The position numbers were made by a program, and so were the translations under genes. Shown here piece by piece: positions 33,367 to 43,184 of a DNA stretch of 64,000 nt. The DNA lies in contig JAIXQP010000041.1 of assembly GCA_027485675.1 (NCBI GenBank), positions 186,001 to 250,000 of the forward strand, written 5' to 3'. Origin of the DNA: Terriglobales bacterium (GTDB lineage: Bacteria; Acidobacteriota; Terriglobia; Bryobacterales; Bryobacteraceae). The notes below the pieces were generated by a model, which had not been told where the DNA came from, did no database searches, and saw nothing but the letters and a program-made list of their open reading frames with translations. Each line of letters starts with the position of its first letter. Within the stretch, counting starts at the first letter, position 1.

Positions 33367-34130
33367 AGCTTACCCGAGGCGCGGTAAACCGAAATCGAGT
33401 AGAAGAACAGCAGGAACAACAGGTCGCTCAATGTTCCCAGTGCAAACCAGAGCAGTGGCATGAACAGCAAGCCGGTATAGTGCAGCATCCCTAGGCAGAA
33501 GACGAACCGGAGCGCCGAGAACAGAAAGCCATAAACCTGCACGAGCGCCATCCACCCCAATCCCACGCCCAGGTTGGGTTGCGGCAAAAGAAACAGCAGG
33601 ACGCTCACAAAGGGCATCAGCAGCCAGACCAGCAACTCCTGTCGCAACCAGATCTGCCCGAACACCTTCGACTGCAGTTGAAACGTGTCAAAGAATACGT
33701 TCACCACCGCCGAAACGCAAAGCAGCACGATCAGGAAGTTCGCCAGATTGCGAAAGAGAGAGAAGCGCCGCGCCACGATCAGCAGTACAACAATGCCCAG
33801 GATCAACGCAAAACGCGCGCCCTCAGAAACTTGCTCAAAGGTCGGCACCGGCACCAGTGGTCCGGAGCCCGGCTGCAGGCCGGGGAAAATCGCTACCGGC
33901 TCCCAACCCGCGTTTGGAATTCCCGCCCAACGCAGTAGCGTATCCGCTAGCGACGAGTGCAGCGCCATCAGCGGCACCGCGAAATAGGCCAGCAGGCAAA
34001 AGACGGCGAACGCCATCCCTAACGCCGCGCCCACCCGCTCCCGCGTCAGCTGCATGGACCGCACACTCCGGTGGAGGTAAATGGAGGTCCGGTTGACGGA
34101 CCGCCCTCCGGTGCTGATCGCTGGATTCAT
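33330..34130 (-). CDS. Hypothetical polytopic membrane protein in the exopolysaccharide cluster
   Basis: I do not recognise the family. The 266-aa frame holds about seven hydrophobic segments between residues 35 and 250, with a basic N terminus. Met26 (34055) is an alternative start that would begin directly before the first helix. It is the first gene of the GT2/bactofilin/YaiO unit and overlaps the GT2 gene. A regulatory or accessory role in the synthase complex is a guess from position only. Confidence 0.7.
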   Translation of the reverse strand: MNPAISTGGRSVNRTSIYLHRSVRSMQLTRERVGAALGMAFAVFCLLAYFAVPLMALHSSLADTLLRWAGIPNAGWEPVAIFPGLQPGSGPLVPVPTFEQVSEGARFALILGIVVLLIVARRFSLFRNLANFLIVLLCVSAVVNVFFDTFQLQSKVFGQIWLRQELLVWLLMPFVSVLLFLLPQPNLGVGLGWMALVQVYGFLFSALRFVFCLGMLHYTGLLFMPLLWFALGTLSDLLFLLFFYSISVYRASGKLWGVRSSWQSQL

Positions 34131-34157
34131 TCCCCATTATTCTGGCCACCGCAGGGG

Positions 34158-34173
34158 TGTCCAACAATGGACA
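34158..34173. repeat. Small dyad TGTCCA-ACAA-TGGACA
   Basis: A perfect 6-bp inverted repeat with a 4-nt loop, in the 120-nt gap between the exopolysaccharide operon and the MoxR operon. Confidence 0.6.
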
Positions 34174-34208
34174 ACCGGTACCAAACGACCATGGTTACCT
34201 GGGTCCAT

Positions 34209-34248
34209 CACCTTAGTACCGGGGGACCGGATAACCTGTACTAAGGTG
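34209..34248 (-). terminator. Long inverted repeat directly after the MoxR operon
   Basis: CACCTTAGTAC (34209-34219) and its exact complement GTACTAAGGTG (34238-34248) flank an 18-nt GC-rich loop. It begins 3 nt after the last RDD stop on the minus strand. There is no T-tract after it, so it is either a non-canonical terminator/mRNA-stabilising hairpin or a protein-binding site of the operon downstream. Confidence 0.45.
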
Positions 34249-34250
34249 CC

Positions 34251-35009
34251 TTATCGGGACGTGCTGTAGAGCACTTCCACCGCCCGGCGCACATACTGTT
34301 CGTCCGACAACGCCTCTACCGCCTCGGCCGGAAACTCCACCAATCCCCTTAACCGCTCCGCCAAAATCCCAAACACCGCCACCCGCGCCTCCGGCGTCAA
34401 CTCCTCCCGCCGCAACACCGCGTCCAGCGCCAATCCCGCCAACTCCGGCCCCGTCCGCTGCCGCAGCCGCGCCGCCAGCGCCGGATGCTCCCGCAGCGAG
34501 TTGTACTTCTCCCGGCCCAACTGGCTCCAATCGGCTCGCACGGAAACTCCGGTCCGCACCACCACCGTCCCCGCCGCCAAATCGCCCAACCGCTGCCGGT
34601 GTCGCGTCAACCAGCACGATGCCGCCCCCAGCAGGTACAGCGCCGGCAGGGAGTCCACCGGCCGCAGCAGGTTCCGGATCAAAAACTGCGCCGGCCGCGC
34701 CGGCCGCGCCCCCCGGTCCATCACCCGCAGCCCGAACAACCGCTTTCCCAGCGTCTGCCCGTTCCACCAGATCTCCAGCACAATCCCGTAAGCCGTCGAG
34801 ACCCCGAAGTAAGCCAGCGTGATGATCCCTCCAATCACATCCGGCGCCAAGCGCTCGAACGCCCGGAACACGCTGAGCCCCGTCGTGAGAATCGCCAGAA
34901 TCGCCAGCAGGTCAATGAACAGCGCCATCATGCGTGCGCCCGCCCCCGCCAGCGGAATCGAAAACGGCACGCCCTCCGGCGTCCGGATCTCTAAGCCGTC
35001 ACTCGCCAT
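34251..35009 (-). CDS. RDD family membrane protein
   Basis: A 252-aa protein starting at ATG 35009. The RDD domain (GAGARMMALFIDLLAI ... WNGQTLGKRLFGLRVMD ... LLRPVDSLPALYLLG ... QRLGDLAAGTVVV) covers residues about 18-165, and a soluble helical tail (about 170-252) follows. RDD proteins are membrane proteins of poorly known function. It is the last gene of the ten-gene MoxR operon and overlaps SpoIIM by 11 nt. Confidence 0.85.
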   Translation of the reverse strand: MASDGLEIRTPEGVPFSIPLAGAGARMMALFIDLLAILAILTTGLSVFRAFERLAPDVIGGIITLAYFGVSTAYGIVLEIWWNGQTLGKRLFGLRVMDRGARPARPAQFLIRNLLRPVDSLPALYLLGAASCWLTRHRQRLGDLAAGTVVVRTGVSVRADWSQLGREKYNSLREHPALAARLRQRTGPELAGLALDAVLRREELTPEARVAVFGILAERLRGLVEFPAEAVEALSDEQYVRRAVEVLYSTSR

Positions 35010-35988
35010 CGCGCCCCGCCATTTGCAGGAAGGCCACCAGCCCCCCCAACTCCAAAACCCCGAACCCAATCTTCACCGCATACGGAACCACCGGTTCGTG
35101 ATACTGCGAAAAGAACGCCTCCACGAGTCCCGCCCACACCAGCATCACCGCCACCCCGCCCATGATTGCCAGCGTATCCGGAAACACCGCCCGCAGCCGC
35201 TCGCCCACCGGCGCCCGCCGTCCCCGCGGCAGCAGCGCGCCGGTCAACAGAAACGCCGCCTGCCCGGCCAGGATAATCGCCGGCAGTTCAATCACCCCGT
35301 GCGGCAGCAGCCAGCCGAGCAGAAACACTGTCTGCCCGTCTTTCACATAGTCCATCGCCACCGCGCCCAGGTAGACGCCGTTTGAGAACAACAGCACCGT
35401 CGGCCCCACGCCGTAGGTCATCCCGAGCGCGAAGGTGAAAATGGCCACCCGCGTATTGTTCTGGATCAGATGGGCGGAGAAGCGCCCGGTCTGCTCGGCC
35501 ACCACCTTGCTGCGCTCCACGGTCTCCCGTTTCACCCGCTCGCTCGGCTTCGTCGCCAGGCCGGCGAACGGAAACAGCGTCTCCCGCTCTTCGTACATCA
35601 TCACCAGCAGCCCCGCGCCCACGGCGGACCCGCCCCAGAATAGCGCCATCGCCAGCGCTAGCGCCGCCGCCTGCCGCCGCACCGCCCGCGGAAAGTCCCG
35701 CAGAAACCAGCCGAACCACGAAACCTTCTTCCGCTGCGTCACCCCGTGAATGGCCGTGTAGCCGCGGCTCACCAGGCTCTCAAGATACTGCCGCAGCCGC
35801 GCCTCCGAGTGCAGCCCCCGCACCCGCAGCAGGTCCGCCGAAGTTCGCTGGTAGAGCGCGTGCAGCCGTTCCAGTTCCGCCACGCCCACGGCCGCGTAGG
35901 GATGCTTCTCCATCCGCGTCAACACCGCGTCCAACTCCTGCCAGCGCGGTTCCCCCTCGCGGACGAAACGGTCGAGATCGAGAATCAT
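34999..35988 (-). CDS. SpoIIM (DUF95) family membrane protein
   Basis: A 329-aa protein: a soluble helical N-terminal part (about 1-95) and then five to six membrane helices. The SpoIIM pattern is recognisable (NNTRVAIFTFALGMTYGVGP, FSNGVYLGAVA, LLPHGVIELPAIILAGQAAF). In non-sporulating bacteria SpoIIM homologues travel with MoxR/DUF58 and RDD genes as here. Its ATG overlaps the DUF58 stop (ATGA). Confidence 0.9.
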   Translation of the reverse strand: MILDLDRFVREGEPRWQELDAVLTRMEKHPYAAVGVAELERLHALYQRTSADLLRVRGLHSEARLRQYLESLVSRGYTAIHGVTQRKKVSWFGWFLRDFPRAVRRQAAALALAMALFWGGSAVGAGLLVMMYEERETLFPFAGLATKPSERVKRETVERSKVVAEQTGRFSAHLIQNNTRVAIFTFALGMTYGVGPTVLLFSNGVYLGAVAMDYVKDGQTVFLLGWLLPHGVIELPAIILAGQAAFLLTGALLPRGRRAPVGERLRAVFPDTLAIMGGVAVMLVWAGLVEAFFSQYHEPVVPYAVKIGFGVLELGGLVAFLQMAGRDGE

Positions 35989-37225
35989 ACGAGCTGCCTC
36001 TGCCGGATCTCTTCGTACATCGTCAGCGCCCGCAGTCCCATCGCGTTCGGCTCTTCAAACGCCAGCCGGATCCCCTGATGGCCCAGGTCCAGTTGCAACT
36101 CCCGCAGCCCTCGCCAAACGAGATGCCCGCCCAGCGCCTGGTAGATCGCGGCGATCTCCGCCGGCGCCTGCCCGCTGAACAACGGCTCGGCGCCCGGCGC
36201 CCGCGCCGCCACGACGGCCACCAGATGCCGCTCCCCCAACAGCTTCGCCGCCCGCACGAACGGCTCGGCCGAGGCCTGATCGTCGAGCGAGGTAAACACC
36301 ACCAGCAGCGCCCTTCGCGGCAACCGGGACCGCAAGTACGTCGCGGCCTCCGTGTAGTCCGTCACTGCCTCGGAAGGCCGCAGCGGATAGAGCATCTCCT
36401 GGCACGCCGCGAAGTGCGCCGCCCCGTTCCCGGCCCGCACGAAGCCGTCGATGCGGTCGCTGAACGCCAGTAATCCCAACCGGTCCCCCTGCCGCTCCGC
36501 GGCCAAAGCCAGGTGCAGCGCCGCCGTCAGGCTCCAATCGAGCACCGTCTGCGACTCCTGCCGCCGGGCTTGCAGCCGCCCGCAATCGAGCAGGCAGTAG
36601 ATCTCCTGCGTCCGTTCAATCTGGTAGGTTCGCGTAATCGGCGCGCCGCGCCGCGCCGTCGCCTTCCAGTGCACGTCCTGAAAACTATCGCCGGGACTAT
36701 ACTCCCGCAGCTTTTCGAACTCCCGCCCCCGGCCCACCTGCCGCACATGCCGCGACCCCGTCAACGCCCGCTGCAGCGCCTTCATCTCCTGCGCTCCGCG
36801 CACCCGCGGATACACCCGGATCTCAATCTCCGGCTGCCGCACCGCCCGTAGCTCCCAAAGCCCGAACTGCGATGGCGCCTGCACTGCCAACGCCAGAACG
36901 CGATAGCGTCCCCGTTCGCGCGGCGTGAACGTCCACGGATTGCCGGTCTCGGCTTCCATCTCCAACTCCGGCGGCAACGCGAGGGAAAGCAGCGACCCTG
37001 CGGGCGCCGTCACCGGAATCGCCAAGGCCGCCGGCACCCCGAGATAGCACCGCAACGGCTCCACCGCGCCAATCCGCACCCCGGCCATCCGCTGCCGGCT
37101 CACCCCGAAATCCACCGCCGCGGCCAGTGCCACCAACCCCACGCCCACCGCGCCCGCCCATGGCGACACCGCCGCCGCGACGGCCGTCGTCGCCACCAGT
37201 GCGATCAGGCGTGGCGTCGGGGCGA

Positions 37226-37229
<4 letters not shown>
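35985..37229 (-). CDS. DUF58 domain protein
   Basis: A 414-aa protein with two N-terminal hydrophobic helices (about 8-40), a beta-rich stretch, and the DUF58 motif REYSPGDSFQDVHWKATARRGAPITR (a VWA-like domain follows with QTVLDWSL). MoxR ATPases and DUF58/VWA proteins act as pairs, comparable to Mg-chelatase I/D, for protein maturation or metal insertion. It is coupled to MoxR upstream and SpoIIM downstream by 4-nt overlaps. Confidence 0.92.
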
Positions 37230-38181
<952 letters not shown>

Positions 38182-38185
<4 letters not shown>

Positions 38186-39192
38186 AAACTCGGCTTCTCC
38201 CTCACGCACTCCTGCATTCTCCGATACGCCTCCACCGGGTCGTCCGTCGCCGCGGGCAACGGACGTTGCCGCTGCCATCGCGGCAGCACTCCTGCCGCCC
38301 GCTTCCATTCCGAATGGCAGGTGGCGAGCAACTCGCGCGGCGCCACATGCTTGCGCAGCAACTGCGCCATGGCCGCCGCCCCGCCCCCTGGCTCCTCCCG
38401 CGTCACGGCATCCTCCCGCTCCGGCAGCACCGGCGTCAGGCTCCGCCACAAGTACAACGCGGTCGCCACCAGCAACAGCAGCACCGCCGGCCCCCAACCC
38501 GCCCGCCGCATCAGGCTCACGATGCCGCCCTTCTCGGAAACTCCTAAAGCGCTCTCGACGAACATCACCCGCCGCCCCGGCCCCAGCAACCGCAGCAACC
38601 GTTTGCCATCCGGCCCCTCCCGCAGCGCTTCGTTCTGCAACTCCTCGCCGGGGAACAACACCACCGATCCTTGGCCCAACGCACGCTCCGCCTGCGTCCC
38701 GGCGACCTTCCACGCCGGATCCTTCCCCACGAACTCCCAGCGCGTGGTCTCCGCAAACCGCTCGCCCTCATAGGAACCGGCACTATGCGGTTCGAAGCGC
38801 AGGCCCAGCCACTCGACCGCCTCCGTCTCCGTCTTCTGACCTTTGCGCAGCCGCAAGCGCTGCTCCGGCACGCCCACCACCACCCGCGCCCCGCCCGCCG
38901 CCAGGCGCTCCACCGTCTTCGTCAGGCTCTTGAGCTCCCGCGGCTCCTGCCGCAGAAACAATACCGCCCCCGGCGCGGCCGGAATCTTCGTGTCCGGTCC
39001 GAAATGCCGCTCCACGCGCCAGCCAGCCAGCTTCCGCAGGCTATCGTGCAATAGCTTCGTACCCGCGGCATCCGCCCGCAAGCTAGACCACGGCGGATAC
39101 ACGTCCCCGCGCTCGTAGGCCGCGCCCGCCAGGTCCAGAATGGCCCAGCCAAACCCCAATGCCAAAAGGAGTAGCGCCGCTCTAGCCCACAT
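38182..39192 (-). CDS. DUF4350 domain protein
   Basis: A 336-aa protein with one N-terminal helix (about 5-25) and one at about 230-250. The soluble middle starts YPPWSSLRADAAGTKLLHDSLRKL, the DUF4350 hallmark, a ThuA/glutamine-amidotransferase-like fold without evident catalytic residues. It overlaps the DUF4129 gene upstream by 11 nt and MoxR downstream by 4 nt, part of the recurrent DUF4129-DUF4350-MoxR-DUF58 block. Confidence 0.85.
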
Positions 39193-40633
39193 ACTGCCGG
39201 ATCTCCTCCCACCGCGACCGCACCTCGCTCACCCCCGCCGTCCCCAACTCATGAAACCCATACCACGCTTCTTCAAACCGCCGCCGGTTGGCCTCAAACA
39301 GCGGATACACCTGCGGCAACGGCCGCCCGCGGCGCTCCAGCTCCCGCCCGTACTCGCCGCCGCTCTTGGCCGCTCCAATCGTTACCATCCCCCGCTCGCT
39401 CAGCCGCCGCAGCCCCGCCAGATGCAGTGCCCGCAGCGCCAGACGGTATTCGCCCCGGGCCGCATACTCATCCGCCAGCGCCAGCCAGGACGCCTCCGGC
39501 AGCGCATCCGGCCGCAGATCCTCGCGGTTCAAGTCCGGCGCCGCCATCGCCGCCGCCACGGCCGGCGGCGATGGCCGCCGCTGCTGCCGCAGCAGATAGA
39601 CCACCAGCGCCGCCACCAGCAATACTCCCAGCCCAATCAGCAGATTCTGCGACATCTGCGGGCTCAGCCCAAAGCCATCCAACTCCGGCGGCGCCGGCCG
39701 CTCCGGGCGCAGCCAGGCGAAAAAGTCTTCGATCCATTCGGCCAAAGTCCGCAGTGTCCGCAGGAACCATCCCTCGCCGCCGCTGCCCGGCTCCGTCGCC
39801 TTCGGCTGCCGGAAGGCAAACTCCGGCTCCCGCATCGTCTGGGCGATGCTTTGCTCCACCTGCTGCGCCTCCTGCGCCGCCAGCGGCCCCACCAGCACGA
39901 GCGCCGCCGCCACCACCCGCAGCGCCGCCAGCAGGTCGATCCCGGTCTTCCGCGCCTCCTGCAGGAACACGCGCCGCGCCGCCATCGCATTCAACAGCGG
40001 ATCCACGCAAAGGTACGTCGTCAGCGTCACCACCCAGAAGCTCGGCAGATTGAACATCCGGTCTTCAATCCGGCCAAACGCCGTCTCCCACCCGAAGAAC
40101 GCCCGCAGCAACATCGGCGCCACCAGCCAAAGCACGAAGAGGTTCACCCAAAGCAGCAACCCGCCCGCCAGGGCCAGCGTCAGCTCCCAACTCTGCAGCA
40201 GCATGTCCTGCGTGGCATACCGTAGCGCCTGCCGCGGCGAGCTGACGGAGAGCGTTCGGAAGAACGTCACCGCCGGCGCCAGCGGAAAAAACAACAGCGC
40301 CGCCAACGGTAGCACCACCAGCGCCGTCGGCTGGAGCGTCAACTGCGGACCTAACCGTAGCGGAGGCGGCGTCCCGCCCAGCACCCGGATCAACTCGCCC
40401 TGAAAATACGCTTCGCCCACCTGCTTAAACAGGTAGGCCGCCGCCACCAGCAGCGTCAGCCCACCGGCCTGCTCGGGGTAGTAGGCATCGAAGGAAGCCG
40501 CCAACAGCAGCCGCCCCAGCAGGTAGGCAAACGGGAGCGTGCACACCGCCCACGCCACCCACGCCGCCGCCGGCGCGCGCCGCAACAGCGCGGCCGCGGC
40601 ATCAGCGGATTCGGTCCACGATGGCCGCTTCAC
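39182..40633 (-). CDS. DUF4129 domain membrane protein
   Basis: A 483-aa protein starting at GTG 40633, whose codon overlaps the TGA of the zinc-finger gene (GTGA). About six membrane helices fill residues 20-275, one more lies at about 345-365, and the DUF4129 domain is C-terminal (YAARGEYRLALRALHLAGLRRLSERG ... RFEEAWYGFHELG). This domain is an almost constant neighbour of MoxR/DUF58 genes; its role is unknown. Open frame extends further upstream but there it shadows the neighbouring genes. Confidence 0.85.
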   Translation of the reverse strand: MKRPSWTESADAAAALLRRAPAAAWVAWAVCTLPFAYLLGRLLLAASFDAYYPEQAGGLTLLVAAAYLFKQVGEAYFQGELIRVLGGTPPPLRLGPQLTLQPTALVVLPLAALLFFPLAPAVTFFRTLSVSSPRQALRYATQDMLLQSWELTLALAGGLLLWVNLFVLWLVAPMLLRAFFGWETAFGRIEDRMFNLPSFWVVTLTTYLCVDPLLNAMAARRVFLQEARKTGIDLLAALRVVAAALVLVGPLAAQEAQQVEQSIAQTMREPEFAFRQPKATEPGSGGEGWFLRTLRTLAEWIEDFFAWLRPERPAPPELDGFGLSPQMSQNLLIGLGVLLVAALVVYLLRQQRRPSPPAVAAAMAAPDLNREDLRPDALPEASWLALADEYAARGEYRLALRALHLAGLRRLSERGMVTIGAAKSGGEYGRELERRGRPLPQVYPLFEANRRRFEEAWYGFHELGTAGVSEVRSRWEEIRQYVG

Positions 40634-40902
40634 GCCGTCGCCCTCCAGAACAACTCGCCCACGCCCAGAAAGAACAGCCAGCTCAGCACCAAGCCCGCCA
40701 GCGCGCCCAAGCCCCAACCCACGTTGCTCCAGTTCCTGTCCGGCGCCTTGGCCAATTGGCTTCGTTTCGTTAAACAGGGCACGCACAGCATGCGCCCGTC
40801 GTGCTCCGTAATGCACTCGCGGCAAAACGGCTGCTTGCAACTCGGACACCGGGCCACGGCCTCCCGCGCGGCGTGCTGTTGGCAGCGCGCGTGCGCAATC
40901 AT
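40630..40902 (-). CDS. B-box-like zinc-finger protein with one membrane helix
   Basis: A 90-aa protein. The N-terminal half has a C/H series typical of B-box fingers (C7, H10, C19, C22, C27, C30, H34 and C40/C43 by reading ARCQQH, CPSCKQPFCREC, HDGRMLCVPC). A single helix (about 62-84) follows. Such short finger-plus-helix proteins are frequent in soil bacteria and may be protein adaptors. It overlaps both neighbours by 4 nt. Confidence 0.8.
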   Translation of the reverse strand: MIAHARCQQHAAREAVARCPSCKQPFCRECITEHDGRMLCVPCLTKRSQLAKAPDRNWSNVGWGLGALAGLVLSWLFFLGVGELFWRATA

Positions 40903-41807
40903 GCCTTCGCCTCGTCACGCTGCTGCGCCACCCAACCCGCCAGCGCCGCAGCCACCACGCGCCAGCCGATCGCCGCCGCCAGCGCAACCTTCTGCCATCC
41001 CAGCGCCATCAGCGTCAGTTCCGCCAGGGTCAGCGAGAACGTCGGCCGCCGCCATTCAAGGAGCAGGTAGAAGAGGAACAGCAGCAGGTCCACCACGATC
41101 GTGGCCACCAGCGCCGCGGCCACCGTCTGATGACGCCGCAGCATTCGCCACCAGGCGATTGCCACCGTCAATGCGCCCGGCCCCACAAAAATTGCAATGT
41201 TCCAGATCTCCTGCCGCGTCTCGGGCCGGGCGGAGTAGAGCACAATCAAGAGCGCGCTCAGCAGCAGGGTTCCCGCCAAGACCCAGCCGAGCTCCCGCGG
41301 ATGCCGATAGGCCGCTTCCGACTTGCCGGCTTCGATCACCGGCATCATGGCTTGGCGCGGCAGGCCCGCCTGCGCCGCCTGCACCCGCTCAAGGATCAGT
41401 GGCATCGCCTCGGCCACCGCCTGCATTGTCCCCAACCCGCGCAGCGGCCAATCGCCCGATAAACTGATCACCCGCGCCACACACCGCCGGCCCTGCAGCA
41501 GTGACCAAGCCTGCAGCAGCAACAGGGTCGCCGGAAGGAACGCCAGGGCCACCCGTACCCCAGGCTTCGCCGGCAGCATCGCCAGCACCACCAGCAAAGT
41601 GAACACCAAAAGCCGCACCACGCGGCCCGTGGTCCACAGCGGCGCCTCCGTCACGGTAATCGCCCGGATCTCGGCGTACGGAAACCGCTGATACTCATGC
41701 TGCACGCGCAGGGAATTCACCTGCAGCAGATGGTCCCCGCCATCATAAAGCGCCGCCGAACGCACCCAACCCGGCGACCAACCCGTCAACATGCGGTATT
41801 CGCTCAT
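40899..41807 (-). CDS. Hypothetical membrane protein in the MoxR operon
   Basis: I do not recognise the family. The 302-aa protein has a soluble N terminus (1-65, beta-rich, YDGGDHLLQVNSLRVQHEYQR, a PH-like pattern), two helices (about 64-105), a soluble loop and about five more helices from 173. It overlaps both neighbouring genes by 4 nt, so it is a structural part of the operon. Confidence 0.72.
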   Translation of the reverse strand: MSEYRMLTGWSPGWVRSAALYDGGDHLLQVNSLRVQHEYQRFPYAEIRAITVTEAPLWTTGRVVRLLVFTLLVVLAMLPAKPGVRVALAFLPATLLLLQAWSLLQGRRCVARVISLSGDWPLRGLGTMQAVAEAMPLILERVQAAQAGLPRQAMMPVIEAGKSEAAYRHPRELGWVLAGTLLLSALLIVLYSARPETRQEIWNIAIFVGPGALTVAIAWWRMLRRHQTVAAALVATIVVDLLLFLFYLLLEWRRPTFSLTLAELTLMALGWQKVALAAAIGWRVVAAALAGWVAQQRDEAKA

Positions 41808-42373
41808 CGGCTTCTATCCCACGCCCCAATCACCAGGGCCACCATACCCACCAGGATCGCCAGCCAGAGCGCCGAGATCGCCAGCGCCGCCCAGCGGATC
41901 GCTCCCGGCCGCGGCACCACGGTCCGCGTCTTCTTCCAGGTCACCAGGGTAAACACCCCAGCGATTGGACCCGTCAGCACCGTCATCAGAGGGACCGCCG
42001 CCAACAGTAGCCCCATCGCATCATAGAGCGGTGCCCGCCGCTGGAAGCGGGGCTCCCCTGCCGCGGTCCCGCGCTCGAAGCAAACGCTGCAAATAGCTTG
42101 CTCCCCACTGCCGTCCACGCACAGCGAACAAACAAACCGCCCGCAACTCCCGCAGGCCGCTTCCGCCTGATTCTCCGCATGGTGGAAGCACGTCGCCATC
42201 CCCTCGGCCGCAATCGCCGCGGGCGGCTTGCCGTTGACGTCCGTCCATCCCGCGGGAAACACCCAAACCTGCACCGGCGCCTGACAACCGCTGCACGGCA
42301 ATGGCTCCGGCCGGTTCCAGTCCGGCGCCGGAACCTCCAATCCGCAGAGATTGCACCGCGGCATCGCCGTCAT
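41804..42373 (-). CDS. Zinc-finger membrane protein with two Cys-rich modules
   Basis: A 189-aa protein. CNLCGLEV and CSGCQAPV form a first zinc ribbon (about 7-31), and CFHHAENQAEAACGSCGRFVC ... CSVC forms a B-box-like second one (about 62-98). Two helices follow (about 120-185). It is like the 90-aa zinc-finger gene two genes downstream but longer. Function unknown. Confidence 0.75.
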   Translation of the reverse strand: MTAMPRCNLCGLEVPAPDWNRPEPLPCSGCQAPVQVWVFPAGWTDVNGKPPAAIAAEGMATCFHHAENQAEAACGSCGRFVCSLCVDGSGEQAICSVCFERGTAAGEPRFQRRAPLYDAMGLLLAAVPLMTVLTGPIAGVFTLVTWKKTRTVVPRPGAIRWAALAISALWLAILVGMVALVIGAWDRSR

Positions 42374-43119
42374 TTTTTCATCACCCGCGTATCCGCCACC
42401 ATGTCGTGCAGCGTTCGTTTCTCACTGTCCCATAGCGGCAGCAGGTATCCCACCCCAAACGTGAATCCAGTCAGGTATTGCGCAAAGTAGCGCCCGATGG
42501 CCTGGCCCCGCCCCAGCCGGTTTCCCTCGCTGTCGAGTACCTGCAACTGTAGAATCAGCTTGCCCGGCGTCCCGCCTTTCTTCATCAGGAACCAGACCTC
42601 GTAGACGCCCTGCACCACGAGCTGCGCGAGCACCGTTAGCCCGTAGATCCAAAGAAAGGTTGCCCCCATCTGGTCCGGTTTCGCGCCCTGCCCCGCACTC
42701 GCCAGCAGCACGAACATCGGCACCTGCAGCCCCATGTTGACCACCGACAGAATCACCCCGTCAATCATGCGCGCCACGAATCGCACGGCGAATCCCGCGA
42801 ACTCGCCCTTGCCCAGCAGGATCGCCGCGCCCTCCCGCAACTCCGCCACATGCCGCGGCTTGCAATAGGCGCAAACCTCCGCCCCGCCCCAACGGGCAAT
42901 CCAGCGTTCCGGATACATCCGGCTGCACCGCTCGCAGCGCTTCTGCGGGCCCGTGGGCTCCTGATTTTCGAGCAACTCGCTCAACGGCTGCCACCCGGCC
43001 GCACCTTCCTGCCACACGAAGGTGCCTGCCGCCAGCATCCCGGCCGCGGCCCACTCCTTCACCTGTTGCTCTTCGAACGGGCCCTGTTGAACGCCGTTCT
43101 GCCACGTGTACCAGGTCAA
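42370..43119 (-). CDS. GYF_2-RDD family membrane protein
   Basis: A 249-aa protein starting with TTG at 43119 (no ATG or GTG lies upstream in frame). It has an N-terminal GYF_2 domain (WYTWQNGVQQGPFEEQQVKEW, residues 3-23; then AAGWQPLSEL), a small zinc-ribbon-like piece (CERCSRMYPERW ... CAYC) and an RDD membrane domain (about 100-249; GGTPGKLILQLQVLD, YLLPLWDSEKRTLHDMVADTRV). It is the first gene of the ten-gene operon. A TATACT box at 43131-43126 ends seven bases before the TTG, so the message may be leaderless. Confidence 0.82.
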   Translation of the reverse strand: MTWYTWQNGVQQGPFEEQQVKEWAAAGMLAAGTFVWQEGAAGWQPLSELLENQEPTGPQKRCERCSRMYPERWIARWGGAEVCAYCKPRHVAELREGAAILLGKGEFAGFAVRFVARMIDGVILSVVNMGLQVPMFVLLASAGQGAKPDQMGATFLWIYGLTVLAQLVVQGVYEVWFLMKKGGTPGKLILQLQVLDSEGNRLGRGQAIGRYFAQYLTGFTFGVGYLLPLWDSEKRTLHDMVADTRVMKK

Positions 43120-43125
43120 GTCCCC

Positions 43126-43145
43126 AGTATAGCCAGAGTTATAAT
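43126..43145. promoter_or_regulatory. Divergent -10 elements between the MoxR operon and the ECF sigma gene
   Basis: Minus strand: TATACT (43131-43126) just before the TTG start of the GYF_2-RDD gene. Plus strand: a consensus TATAAT (43140-43145), 39 nt before the sigma gene ATG. Neither has a convincing -35, so both remain candidates in the 65-nt divergent gap. Confidence 0.4.
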
Positions 43146-43184
43146 TAATCCAGCCGCCTGAAAAATTCGTATCCCTGGTAGCCG

